DNA of 64,000 nt from Flavobacteriales bacterium (lineage in GTDB: Bacteria; Bacteroidota; Bacteroidia; Flavobacteriales; JASBRU01), in NCBI GenBank assembly GCA_030149285.1, contig JASBRU010000002.1:302481-366480 (forward strand). Direction: 5' to 3'. Within the stretch, counting starts at the first letter, position 1. The number at the start of each line of letters is the position of its first letter. Positions 1 to 7,548 of this stretch are shown here, piece by piece. The notes under the pieces are model-generated. The model did not search any database. It was not told the DNA's origin and saw only the letters and a program-made list of their open reading frames with translations. Position numbers and translations under genes: made by a program.

Positions 1-2222
1 GTGTTGCCAAATTTGATGGTAGAAAATGGACTATTATGAGTAGGGAAAATGGCTTGGTACACAATCAAGTAAAAACCATTTTTGAAGATAAAGAAGGAAA
101 CATATGGATTGGTACCCAAGGGGGTGTGAGTAAATACTCTAATGAGTTATTTACACATTATTCTGAAAAAGATGGAGTAATAAATAATGATGTTTGGAAC
201 ATTACTCAAGCTTCTAATTTTGATTATTGGATAGGAACTCAAAATGGAGTTACCAGAATTAAAAATAGCAGGCAAACCAGTTTTGCTAGTCAAATAGAAA
301 GTTTTTCAGCCAAAAACGGATTCCTAGATGCACTGGTCTTTTCTATTGTAGAGGGAAAGAATGGAGAGATGTGGTTTGGTACTGAAAAAGGTTTGGCAAA
401 GTATGATGGTAAACGATTTACCAAATACACCGAAAAGGATGGGTTGATAGATAAATTTATTTTTGACGTTTTATATGACGAAAAGGAGGATATATTATGG
501 ATAAGTACGGCCGGAGGAATAAACTCCTATAAAAACGGAAAGATAATAAGTCATAGTGTACCAACGGCTGATGGTGCTATAGTAGATGCATCGCCATTTC
601 AAATACTTAAAGGGCCTGATAAAGCTATATGGTTTTTTAGTTTCAATACTGTAAAAAAGTACTCAAATGGACAGTTTTCTATCATTAACTTACCAAAAGA
701 AACAGAATCAATCATCTCCCCTTATTCATGTGCTTTATTTGATAAATCGGGTGTGTTATGGTTAGGTAATATAGGTAGTGGTTTAGTAAAGATAAGAGAC
801 GGTAGGGCTACTATTTATACAAAAGATGACGGCTTAGTTTCTAACAATATTTATTTATTGGTAAACGATGAAATGGGCGACTTGTGGGTAGGGTCTGAAA
901 AAGGTATAGAAAGACTAAAGTTTGATGAAGGAGGTAAAATAAATGAGATAAAAAGATTTGGCTCTAAAGAAGGATTTTTAGGTGTAGAAAATAACCCAAG
1001 AGCAGTTACAAAAGATGTTGACGGGAACCTTTGGTTTGGTACTTCAAGTGGTGTAACAAAGCTCAATATCGATCAATTAAAAATAAACCCCAACCCGCCT
1101 CAAGTACATATAACCAATGTGCGCTTGTTTTATGAAAACTTAGAAGATTGGTCAGAATACTCTACAGGTTTGTCTAAATGGTATCATTTGCCGGAAAACT
1201 TGGTGTTGCCATACAATCAAAACAATGTGTCTTTTGACTTTGTAGGTATTAGCACTACTATTCCGGAAAAAGTAAAGTATCAATATATATTGGAGGGGGC
1301 AGATAAAAAATGGTCGCCATCTACTTATAGCAACTTAGCAACTTATACTAACTTAAAGTACGGTACATATACATTTAAAGTATTGGCTGCTAATGAAAGT
1401 GGTGTGTGGACAGAAACCCCTGTTACCTTTAGCTTTAGGATTAAGTCGCCAATATGGCTTAGATGGTGGTTTATATTAGGTAGCTCAATATTAATTGTGG
1501 GTACGGTATGGTATATATTATACAGAAGGTTTAGGGCAATAAACTTAAAAATTAAATTAGAAAACCAGCTTTCGGAAATGGAACGTAAAGCCTTACGCTT
1601 GCAAATGAACCCGCATTTTATTTTCAATGCTTTAGACTCTATCAGCAGTTTTATTTTTAAGAATGATGCTAAATCTGCCTTAAAGTACCTAAACAATTTT
1701 GCTAAATTGATGCGTTTAACACTAGAGGCATCTAAAGAGCATTTAATTCCAATAGAAACGGAAGCAGCAACACTTAGAAACTACCTTGAACTTGAAAAAT
1801 TGAGGTTTAAGAATAAGTTTGATTTTGAAATAGAGATTGACCCGGAAATTGAGTACGATGTAGGTATACCGCCTATGCTTATACAGCCTCAGGTAGAAAA
1901 TGCTATTTTGCATGGCGTAGGACCTAAAAAAGATGGGCCGGGAATTATAAAAATTGAATTTATCTATGATGAGGATAATGACAGGTTGATATGTGAGGTT
2001 ACTGATAACGGAGTGGGTAGAGATAAGGCGAAAGAAATAAAAGAAGCAAAAGGCACTGCAACACATAAATCTATGGCAACACAAATTACAAAAGACCGTA
2101 TAGAAATGTTGTCTAAGGCAATAGGTAAAGAGATGCGAATAGATTTTGTTGATTTAACAAAAGAGGACGGAAGCCCAGCCGGAACCAAAGTAATTATTGA
2201 TATACCGGTACAGTATTTATGA
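1..2222 (+). CDS. Beta-propeller sensor histidine kinase (5'-partial)
   Basis: Membrane sensor kinase of the LytS/YehU type with a large periplasmic sensing region. The frame is open from base 3 to the left edge and already encodes propeller-like sequence (VAKFDG), so the ATG at 36 is internal and the true start lies outside the window. About 739 residues are visible. First come Reg_prop repeats (WIGT-GGV type) to about base 1080, then a Y_Y_Y domain around 1200-1430. One membrane helix follows at about 1467-1523, then a short coiled coil and a His_kinase domain with the H-box MNPHFIFNAL (His codon 1614-1616). The N-box (PQVENAILHG) lies near 1887 and the G-box (DNGVGR) near 2003. No receiver domain is fused. 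The LytTR regulator 59 nt downstream is the likely partner. The ligand is unknown; in this family carbohydrates are common signals, but nothing adjacent supports that here. Confidence 0.93.
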   Translation, partial: VAKFDGRKWTIMSRENGLVHNQVKTIFEDKEGNIWIGTQGGVSKYSNELFTHYSEKDGVINNDVWNITQASNFDYWIGTQNGVTRIKNSRQTSFASQIESFSAKNGFLDALVFSIVEGKNGEMWFGTEKGLAKYDGKRFTKYTEKDGLIDKFIFDVLYDEKEDILWISTAGGINSYKNGKIISHSVPTADGAIVDASPFQILKGPDKAIWFFSFNTVKKYSNGQFSIINLPKETESIISPYSCALFDKSGVLWLGNIGSGLVKIRDGRATIYTKDDGLVSNNIYLLVNDEMGDLWVGSEKGIERLKFDEGGKINEIKRFGSKEGFLGVENNPRAVTKDVDGNLWFGTSSGVTKLNIDQLKINPNPPQVHITNVRLFYENLEDWSEYSTGLSKWYHLPENLVLPYNQNNVSFDFVGISTTIPEKVKYQYILEGADKKWSPSTYSNLATYTNLKYGTYTFKVLAANESGVWTETPVTFSFRIKSPIWLRWWFILGSSILIVGTVWYILYRRFRAINLKIKLENQLSEMERKALRLQMNPHFIFNALDSISSFIFKNDAKSALKYLNNFAKLMRLTLEASKEHLIPIETEAATLRNYLELEKLRFKNKFDFEIEIDPEIEYDVGIPPMLIQPQVENAILHGVGPKKDGPGIIKIEFIYDEDNDRLICEVTDNGVGRDKAKEIKEAKGTATHKSMATQITKDRIEMLSKAIGKEMRIDFVDLTKEDGSPAGTKVIIDIPVQYL

Positions 2223-2281
2223 TTAGTAGAATTTTATCATTAAATTTGATAATACCATAAAATCACTTATATAAATTTATA

Positions 2282-3058
2282 ATGAGCAGTAGTAAAATAG
2301 AAGCAGTGATTATAGATGACGAGGAAAACTCTCGTGACTCACTGAAAGGAAAATTAGATTTGTTTTGCCCTGAAATAGAAGTAGTGGCCGAAGCAGATAA
2401 TGTTGATGCAGGGTATAGTGCTATATTAGAACATGAACCTGATGTAGTGTTTTTGGATGTGAAGTTAGGTAGCCAAAAAGGCTTTGATGTATTAGATAAA
2501 CTCGAAAAAGAGTCTACCGGATATCAATCCTTTAATATCATATTTATTACTGCGCATGATGAGTTTGCTATACAAGCCATAAAGTTTAGTGCATTAGACT
2601 ATTTACTAAAGCCTATAGACTCTGAAGAGTTGGTAAAAGCAATTCGTAAAATTGAAACTAGTACTAAAGATAAATCGGGTTCGCCAAACTTTGATGTCTT
2701 ATTAGAAAATATTAGACAGGTAACAGAGGCTCCTAAAAAAATTGTAGTACCAACATCTGATGGTATACATGTAATAAAAATCAGCGAAATCTTACGTTGT
2801 GAGTCTAGCAGTAACTACACAAAGTTCTTTTTAAGTAATGAGCGCCATTTATTGGCTTCTAAAACGCTAAAGGAATTTGATATGTTATTAAGTCGTTACC
2901 AGTTTGAGCGCATACACAAGTCTCATTTGGTAAATATGAACTACTTAAAGCGTTATGTACAAACTGATGGTGGCTATATAATTATGGAGGACGGGTCTCG
3001 TATTCCGGTAGCAAATCGTAAGAAAGAACATTTGCTAAGTATTCTTAAAGCACTATAA
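2282..3058 (+). CDS. LytTR-family response regulator
   Basis: Two-component response regulator of 258 residues. The N-terminal receiver (about 1-125) has the acidic pair IDDEE, phospho-acceptor Asp59 in VVFLDVKLG, and the conserved Lys in LLKPID. The C-terminal LytTR DNA-binding domain (about 150-255) contains the family pattern HKSHLVN and ends with DGSRIPVANRKK. It lies directly downstream of the sensor kinase and is most likely transcribed with it and phosphorylated by it. LytTR proteins usually bind paired direct repeats; no target site can be assigned from this window. A tandem-hairpin terminator follows in the convergent gap to purE. Confidence 0.95.
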   Translation: MSSSKIEAVIIDDEENSRDSLKGKLDLFCPEIEVVAEADNVDAGYSAILEHEPDVVFLDVKLGSQKGFDVLDKLEKESTGYQSFNIIFITAHDEFAIQAIKFSALDYLLKPIDSEELVKAIRKIETSTKDKSGSPNFDVLLENIRQVTEAPKKIVVPTSDGIHVIKISEILRCESSSNYTKFFLSNERHLLASKTLKEFDMLLSRYQFERIHKSHLVNMNYLKRYVQTDGGYIIMEDGSRIPVANRKKEHLLSILKAL

Positions 3059-3142
3059 AACGTTTAATAGTTTTATCATACCGTAAACTTTTAATTAGTA
3101 TTCGTAAAATAATTTGATATTTCACCGTAGCTTTTACTAAAC

Positions 3143-3157
3143 TACATTAGTAATGTA
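3143..3157. repeat. 15-bp palindrome TACATTAGTAATGTA
   Basis: Perfect 7-bp inverted repeat around a single central base, in the 203-nt gap between the convergent LytTR regulator and purE genes. Its symmetry resembles an operator, but no gene start is nearby, so its role is unknown. Apart from this and the terminator hairpins I see nothing else in the gap. Confidence 0.5.
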
Positions 3158-3188
3158 ATTAATTGTTCGATAGTTTCGTTTAGTAGAA

Positions 3189-3240
3189 AAAGCTATATTC
3201 GGTTAGATAGCTTTAAAGAGCCACCTCGAGTGGCTCTTTT
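3189..3240. terminator. Tandem hairpins, bidirectional terminator
   Basis: A first hairpin, AAAGCTAT / ATAGCTTT (3189-3196 and 3207-3214), is followed immediately by a 10-bp stem, AAAGAGCCAC / GTGGCTCTTT (3215-3224 and 3230-3239), with a 5-nt loop. The flanking A and T runs make the second hairpin usable on both strands. It would end the sensor/LytTR transcript on the plus strand and the purK-purE transcript on the minus strand. Confidence 0.8.
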
Positions 3241-3261
3241 AAATTTATAGAATATCTGTTA

Positions 3262-3744
3262 TTACAAATCCTTTGCAGAATCAATAACTTTTTGCTTTAA
3301 ACCTGCTTTATAGCTGATAATGCTTTTTAAAACATCAGAATTAGATGAGCCTATGATTTGAGCAGCTAATATACCAGCATTTTTAGCACCATTAAGGGCT
3401 ACTGTAGCAACAGGAACACCACCCGGCATTTGTAGTATAGATAAGATAGAATCCCAACCATCAATAGAATTACTAGACTTTACAGGAACTCCAATAACAG
3501 GTAATGGGCTTATAGCAGCAACCATACCCGGTAAATGAGCGGCACCTCCGGCTCCGGCAATAATAGCTTTAATACCTCTGTTATGAGCTTCTTTTGCGTA
3601 GTCATACATTTTTTCGGGTGTGCGGTGTGCAGAAACAATATCAATTTCATAGTCAACACCTAACTCTTTTAATACATCTGCTGCTTCCTGCATTACAGGA
3701 AGGTCAGATTTACTACCCATTATAATTCCTACTTGTGCTGCCAT
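3262..3744 (-). CDS. purE: 5-(carboxyamino)imidazole ribonucleotide mutase (class I PurE)
   Basis: Converts N5-carboxyaminoimidazole ribonucleotide to the 4-carboxy isomer in de novo purine synthesis. The 160-residue length matches bacterial class I PurE. Visible motifs are GSKSDLPVM (10-18), SAHRTPEKM (38-46), [10 protein letters not shown] (64-73) and the C-terminal [11 protein letters not shown] segment. It lies 25 nt downstream of purK on the same strand. PurK supplies its substrate, so the pair forms the two-step bacterial carboxylation route rather than the direct CO2 (class II) route. The ATG start is supported by the family N-terminus. Confidence 0.97.
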   Translation of the reverse strand: MAAQVGIIMGSKSDLPVMQEAADVLKELGVDYEIDIVSAHRTPEKMYDYAKEAHNRGIKAIIAGAGGAAHLPGMVAAISPLPVIGVPVKSSNSIDGWDSILSILQMPGGVPVATVALNGAKNAGILAAQIIGSSNSDVLKSIISYKAGLKQKVIDSAKDL

Positions 3745-3769
3745 AATTCTTTTTTATTTTTAATATAAA

Positions 3770-4930
3770 TCAATTAGTTGATATTACTTTAATTGAATTT
3801 TTTGCCTTTTCTGCTTTTTCTCTTGCTTCAGTAATAGATTCATCAATGATGGTTACATGCCCCATTTTACGGAAAGGACGTGTTTCTTTTTTACCATATA
3901 AATGTGCATTTACACCTTCCATTTTCATTAAATCTTCCATACCCTCATATTTAACAGGCCCAGAATGATTCTCATCTCCAACTAGGTTTACCATTACTGC
4001 AGCAACTTTGTTCTTTGTGCTTCCTAGTGGTAAATTTAAGATGGCTCTTAGGTGTTGCTCAAATTGACTAGTGTAACTACCTTCAATAGAGTAGTGTCCG
4101 CTATTATGTACTCTAGGGGCTACTTCGTTTACCAAAATGTCTCCGCTTTTTGTTAAAAACAACTCTACGGCTAATAAGCCGGTGCTTCCGTATGCTTCGG
4201 CTACATTTATAGCCAATTTTCTTGCTTTATCTTCAATTGCAGAATCAACACTAGAAGGGCATAGAACGTATTCTACTAAGTTTGCAGTTGGGTGAAATTC
4301 CATTTCTACTACAGGATAAGTAGTTACTTCGCCAGATTTGTTTCTGGCAACAATTACGGCTAGTTCTTTTTCAAAGTCTACAAATTGCTCAGCAATACAT
4401 TCACCATCGCTTAGTTTAGCTAAATCCTCTTCATTTTTTATAACAGAAACGCCTTTTCCATCATATCCAAACTGTGTAGATTTCCATACAAAAGGATATT
4501 GGATTCTGTTTTGGTTAACAGCTTCTTTTAGTTCTGCAATACCGCTAAACAGTTCAAAAGGGGCAGTTGGTATGTTTTTCTCTTTATAGAAAAGTTTTTG
4601 CCTGCCTTTGTTCTGAATTGTCTTCAGCACTTTAGGAGAAGGATGAATTTCTAAACCTTCTTGCTCTAGTTTTTCTAGTGCAACAATGTTTACGTGTTCA
4701 ATTTCTATAGTTAGTAAATCTACTGTCTTCCCAAAGTTGTAAACGGTATCAAAGTCCATTAAACTACCTTGCTCAAAACGGTTGCTACCCACTTTACATG
4801 GTGCTTCGTCAGAGGGGTCAAGTATTGCTGTATAAATGTCGTATCGGCGTGTTTCGGTAAGCAACATTTTTCCTAATTGCCCACCACCTAGTACGCCTAA
4901 TTGAAAGTCTGATGAATAGTAATTTGCCAT
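3770..4930 (-). CDS. purK: 5-(carboxyamino)imidazole ribonucleotide synthase (PurK)
   Basis: ATP-grasp enzyme that carboxylates aminoimidazole ribonucleotide with bicarbonate and ATP, feeding PurE. It has 386 residues from the ATG at 4930; an in-frame TTG six bases further upstream is a poorer start. The N-terminus has the pre-ATP-grasp LGGGQLGKML motif. The ATP-grasp core includes PFVWKSTQFGYDGKG and LFLTKSGDILVNEVAPRVHNSGH. It is the first gene of a purK-purE unit, divergent from adk. A perfect -7 box (TACTTTTG on the minus strand, 4934-4941) ends only 3 bases before the ATG, so the message may be leaderless. Confidence 0.96.
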   Translation of the reverse strand: MANYYSSDFQLGVLGGGQLGKMLLTETRRYDIYTAILDPSDEAPCKVGSNRFEQGSLMDFDTVYNFGKTVDLLTIEIEHVNIVALEKLEQEGLEIHPSPKVLKTIQNKGRQKLFYKEKNIPTAPFELFSGIAELKEAVNQNRIQYPFVWKSTQFGYDGKGVSVIKNEEDLAKLSDGECIAEQFVDFEKELAVIVARNKSGEVTTYPVVEMEFHPTANLVEYVLCPSSVDSAIEDKARKLAINVAEAYGSTGLLAVELFLTKSGDILVNEVAPRVHNSGHYSIEGSYTSQFEQHLRAILNLPLGSTKNKVAAVMVNLVGDENHSGPVKYEGMEDLMKMEGVNAHLYGKKETRPFRKMGHVTIIDESITEAREKAEKAKNSIKVISTN

Positions 4931-4933
4931 GCC

Positions 4934-4941
4934 CAAAAGTA
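4934..4941 (-). promoter_or_regulatory. Putative -7 box of purK-purE
   Basis: Minus-strand TACTTTTG matches the Bacteroidota TAnnTTTG -7 consensus exactly. It lies 3 nt upstream of the purK ATG, which would put the transcript start at or next to the start codon. No clear TTG -33 element is visible at the usual spacing, so the call rests on the -7 box alone. Confidence 0.45.
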
Positions 4942-5009
4942 CAATTTTTTTGAAAGGAGAACACTAGCATCATATTTCGTAACTTCGCGAAAATTTTAAG
5001 CAATTAATT

Positions 5010-5582
5010 ATGTTAAACATTGTGCTGTTTGGACCTCCCGGAGCAGGGAAAGGAACGCAATCTGAAAGATTGATTGATAAATACAATTTAGTGCACCTAT
5101 CTACAGGTGATATATTTAGATATAACATTAAAAATGGTACCGAATTAGGTAACATGGCTAAGAGTTTTATTGATAAAGGAGAACTAGTACCTGATGAAGT
5201 AACTATAAGTATGTTGCAAAGTGAGGTTGAAAAAAATGAAGGTGCCAAAGGCTTTATTTTTGATGGTTTTCCAAGAACAACAGATCAAGCTGAAGCTTTA
5301 GACATGTTTTTAAGCAGTAGAAATACTGCAGTTACTGCTATGTTGGCTTTAGAGGTTCCCGAAGAAGAATTGGTTACTCGTTTATTAGAGCGTGGTAAAA
5401 CAAGTGGTAGAAAAGATGATGCAGATGAAACAGTAATCAGAAACCGTATAAAGGTTTATGAAAACGAAACTGCTATTTTGCAAAACTACTTTGAGCAACA
5501 AAACAAATATCATGGTATAGATGGTGTTGGTGATATTGATGAGATTACCAATCGTTTGTGCTCAGTTATTGATTCCTTATAA
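5010..5582 (+). CDS. adk: Adenylate kinase
   Basis: Catalyses ATP + AMP to 2 ADP in the cytoplasm. The 190-residue protein starts with the P-loop GPPGAGKGTQ (8-17). It has the AMP-site segment STGDIFR and FDGFPRT, and a short LID (LLERGKTSGRKDDADE) without zinc cysteines, so it belongs to the short-LID group. It is the first gene of a tight plus-strand unit, with obgE 12 nt downstream. Its closest -7 candidate, TAACTTCG near 4979, is imperfect. Confidence 0.97.
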   Translation: MLNIVLFGPPGAGKGTQSERLIDKYNLVHLSTGDIFRYNIKNGTELGNMAKSFIDKGELVPDEVTISMLQSEVEKNEGAKGFIFDGFPRTTDQAEALDMFLSSRNTAVTAMLALEVPEEELVTRLLERGKTSGRKDDADETVIRNRIKVYENETAILQNYFEQQNKYHGIDGVGDIDEITNRLCSVIDSL

Positions 5583-5594
5583 AAAAGATAAAAG

Positions 5595-6593
5595 ATGTCC
5601 GGTTCAAATTTTGTTGATTATGTAAAAATCAACTGCCGAACGGGCAGGGGTGGTGCAGGTTCGTCACACCTGTTTCGTGATAGAATGAACTCTAGAGGTG
5701 GACCTGACGGAGGCGATGGAGGTAGAGGCGGTCATATTATTCTTAGAGGGAATAAACAATTATGGACACTAATACATCTTAAGTACAGAAAGCATGTAAA
5801 AGCCGGTCATGGTGAAAATGGTGGAGCAAGTGAGAGTACCGGAGCTGAAGGAAAAGACGAAATTTTGGAAGTGCCACTAGGTACGATAGCTAAAGATCCG
5901 GATACCGGTGAAGTTCTTTTTGAGATTACCGAAGATGGAGAGGAAAAGATTTTATTACATGGAGGTAAAGGAGGCTTAGGAAACGTACACTTTAAAAACT
6001 CTGTTAGACAAACTCCACGTTATGCTCAACCTGGTTTGCCTGGACAAGAAGCATGGAAGGTGTTAGAGCTAAAAGTATTGGCAGATGTTGGCTTGGTAGG
6101 TTTTCCTAATGCAGGTAAGTCTACACTACTATCAGTTATTACAGCTGCTAAGCCTAAAATTGCTGATTATGCATTTACAACTCTAGTACCTAATTTAGGT
6201 ATAGTTCCTTACCGTGAGTACCAGTCATTTGTAATGGCAGATATACCCGGTATTATAGAGGGGGCTAGCGAAGGAAAAGGTATAGGCCATCGTTTTTTAC
6301 GACATATTGAGCGAAATGCTATTTTGCTTTTTATGATTCCTGTAGATACGGATGATATAAAAGCTGAATATGAAATCTTATCTAACGAATTAAAGAAATA
6401 CAATTCTGAGTTATTAGATAAAGACAGAGTTTTGGCTTTAACAAAATCGGATATGCTTGATGAGGAATTAATGGAAGAAATTAAGCAAGATTTACCTGAT
6501 GTGCCTTATGTTTTTATTTCATCAGTTGCTCAGCAAGGTCTTACAGAGCTAAAAGATATGCTCTGGAAAAAGCTAAATGAAAAAGTAGAGTAG
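5595..6593 (+). CDS. obgE: Obg GTPase
   Basis: Ribosome-associated GTPase acting in 50S assembly and the stringent response. The 332-residue protein has the glycine-rich Obg fold (about 1-157) with repeats such as [14 protein letters not shown] and [12 protein letters not shown]. The G domain follows with P-loop GFPNAGKST (169-177), switch [11 protein letters not shown] and the TKSD motif. It lacks the C-terminal OCT extension of Bacillus Obg, as is common outside Firmicutes. Its TAG stop overlaps the GTG start of the next gene by one base, implying translational coupling. Confidence 0.96.
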   Translation: MSGSNFVDYVKINCRTGRGGAGSSHLFRDRMNSRGGPDGGDGGRGGHIILRGNKQLWTLIHLKYRKHVKAGHGENGGASESTGAEGKDEILEVPLGTIAKDPDTGEVLFEITEDGEEKILLHGGKGGLGNVHFKNSVRQTPRYAQPGLPGQEAWKVLELKVLADVGLVGFPNAGKSTLLSVITAAKPKIADYAFTTLVPNLGIVPYREYQSFVMADIPGIIEGASEGKGIGHRFLRHIERNAILLFMIPVDTDDIKAEYEILSNELKKYNSELLDKDRVLALTKSDMLDEELMEEIKQDLPDVPYVFISSVAQQGLTELKDMLWKKLNEKVE

Positions 6594-7177
6594 TGAGTTG
6601 GTTAGATACCATATTTCAGTGGGATACTGATTTGTTGATATACCTTAATAATTTAGGATCTGCAGCTTATGATGATACTTGGAAGACCATAACCAATAAA
6701 AAAACTTGGTTCCCATTATACTTAGCTATAATAGTACTTGTATTTTACAAGAAAGGATGGAAAGCCGGATTGCTTGCCACATTAATGGGCTTTGCAATGG
6801 TTGGTGTTATAGACTTTACTACTTCTCAGGTTTTCAAAGAAATTTTTAAACGCCCACGCCCTTGCAGTGTACCGGAGTTAGAAGGTGTTATAAGACATGT
6901 TATGGGAGGTGGCTGTGGAGGATATAGCTTCTTCTCTGGGCATTCATCTAATTCATTTGGTATTGCTATTTTCTTTGGCACTATACTTAGACCTTATTTC
7001 AAAGGAATTTTTGGTTTGTTAATAATATGGGCTGCCGTAGTGGCATTTAGCAGAGTATATGTTGGGGTGCATTATCCTATAGATATTATTATGGGGATGA
7101 TATGGGGAGTATTACTAGCTAAAGGAATGCTAAAAATCTATTACCTTATTGCTCGTAAATATAACATAGATGTATAA
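6593..7177 (+). CDS. PAP2-family membrane phosphatase
   Basis: Integral-membrane acid phosphatase of the PAP2 superfamily (194 residues), likely acting on a lipid phosphate such as undecaprenyl pyrophosphate or phosphatidate. All three signature motifs are visible: KEIFKRPRP, FFSGHSSNSF, and SRVYVGVHYPIDI. About five hydrophobic helices surround them. The start is GTG, read from the TAGTG overlap with the obgE stop. Its stop overlaps the crcB start as TAATG. Substrate cannot be decided from sequence; a role in bactoprenol recycling is a guess. Confidence 0.9.
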   Translation: MSWLDTIFQWDTDLLIYLNNLGSAAYDDTWKTITNKKTWFPLYLAIIVLVFYKKGWKAGLLATLMGFAMVGVIDFTTSQVFKEIFKRPRPCSVPELEGVIRHVMGGGCGGYSFFSGHSSNSFGIAIFFGTILRPYFKGIFGLLIIWAAVVAFSRVYVGVHYPIDIIMGMIWGVLLAKGMLKIYYLIARKYNIDV

Positions 7178-7548
7178 TGAATTTACTGGCAATATTTATA
7201 GGAGGAGGTGTAGGTAGCTTACTAAGATATGCTATCTCTAAATTATCTATAAGTGCTTTTGGTGCTCAACTATTTCCTATAGGTACATTTATATCAAATG
7301 TTTTAGCAAGCGGATTATTGGCATTTCTTATTGTTTATTCTTCTAATAAAGTTGAAACTCAACCTGTACTAAGAGGCTTGTTATTAATCGGTTTTTGTGG
7401 TGGCTTTAGTACTTTTTCTACTTTTAGTATAGAAACTGTTCAGTTAATTAAAACAGGAAATGTTGCAATAGCTATTGCAAATATTTTAGTTAATGTACTG
7501 GTTTGTGTAGGGCTTATTTATTTTATGATGAAGAAGAACGCTATCTAA
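7177..7548 (+). CDS. crcB: Fluoride channel/exporter CrcB
   Basis: Small inner-membrane protein (123 residues, four helices) of the CrcB/Fluc family, which forms dual-topology dimers that expel fluoride. Visible signatures are GGGVGSLLRY near the N-terminus, GTFISNVLAS with the conserved Asn, and GFCGGFSTFSTFSIE. It is coupled to the PAP2 gene by a 1-nt TAATG overlap. Its 3' end overlaps the end of the convergent CHU_C gene by 8 nt. No fluoride riboswitch can be placed, because the gene has no leader of its own. Confidence 0.95.
   Translation: MNLLAIFIGGGVGSLLRYAISKLSISAFGAQLFPIGTFISNVLASGLLAFLIVYSSNKVETQPVLRGLLLIGFCGGFSTFSTFSIETVQLIKTGNVAIAIANILVNVLVCVGLIYFMMKKNAI

Noticed and set aside
36..2222. 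Sensor kinase gene starting at the ATG at base 36
   Set aside because: The same frame is open to the left edge and encodes propeller-type sequence before that Met, so the gene is truncated by the window.
3194..3201. TATATTCG as a promoter for a small RNA
   Set aside because: No -33 at suitable spacing, and the transcript would consist only of the terminator hairpins.
3770..4936. purK starting at TTG 4936
   Set aside because: An ATG two codons downstream gives the normal family N-terminus; the extra residues have no support.
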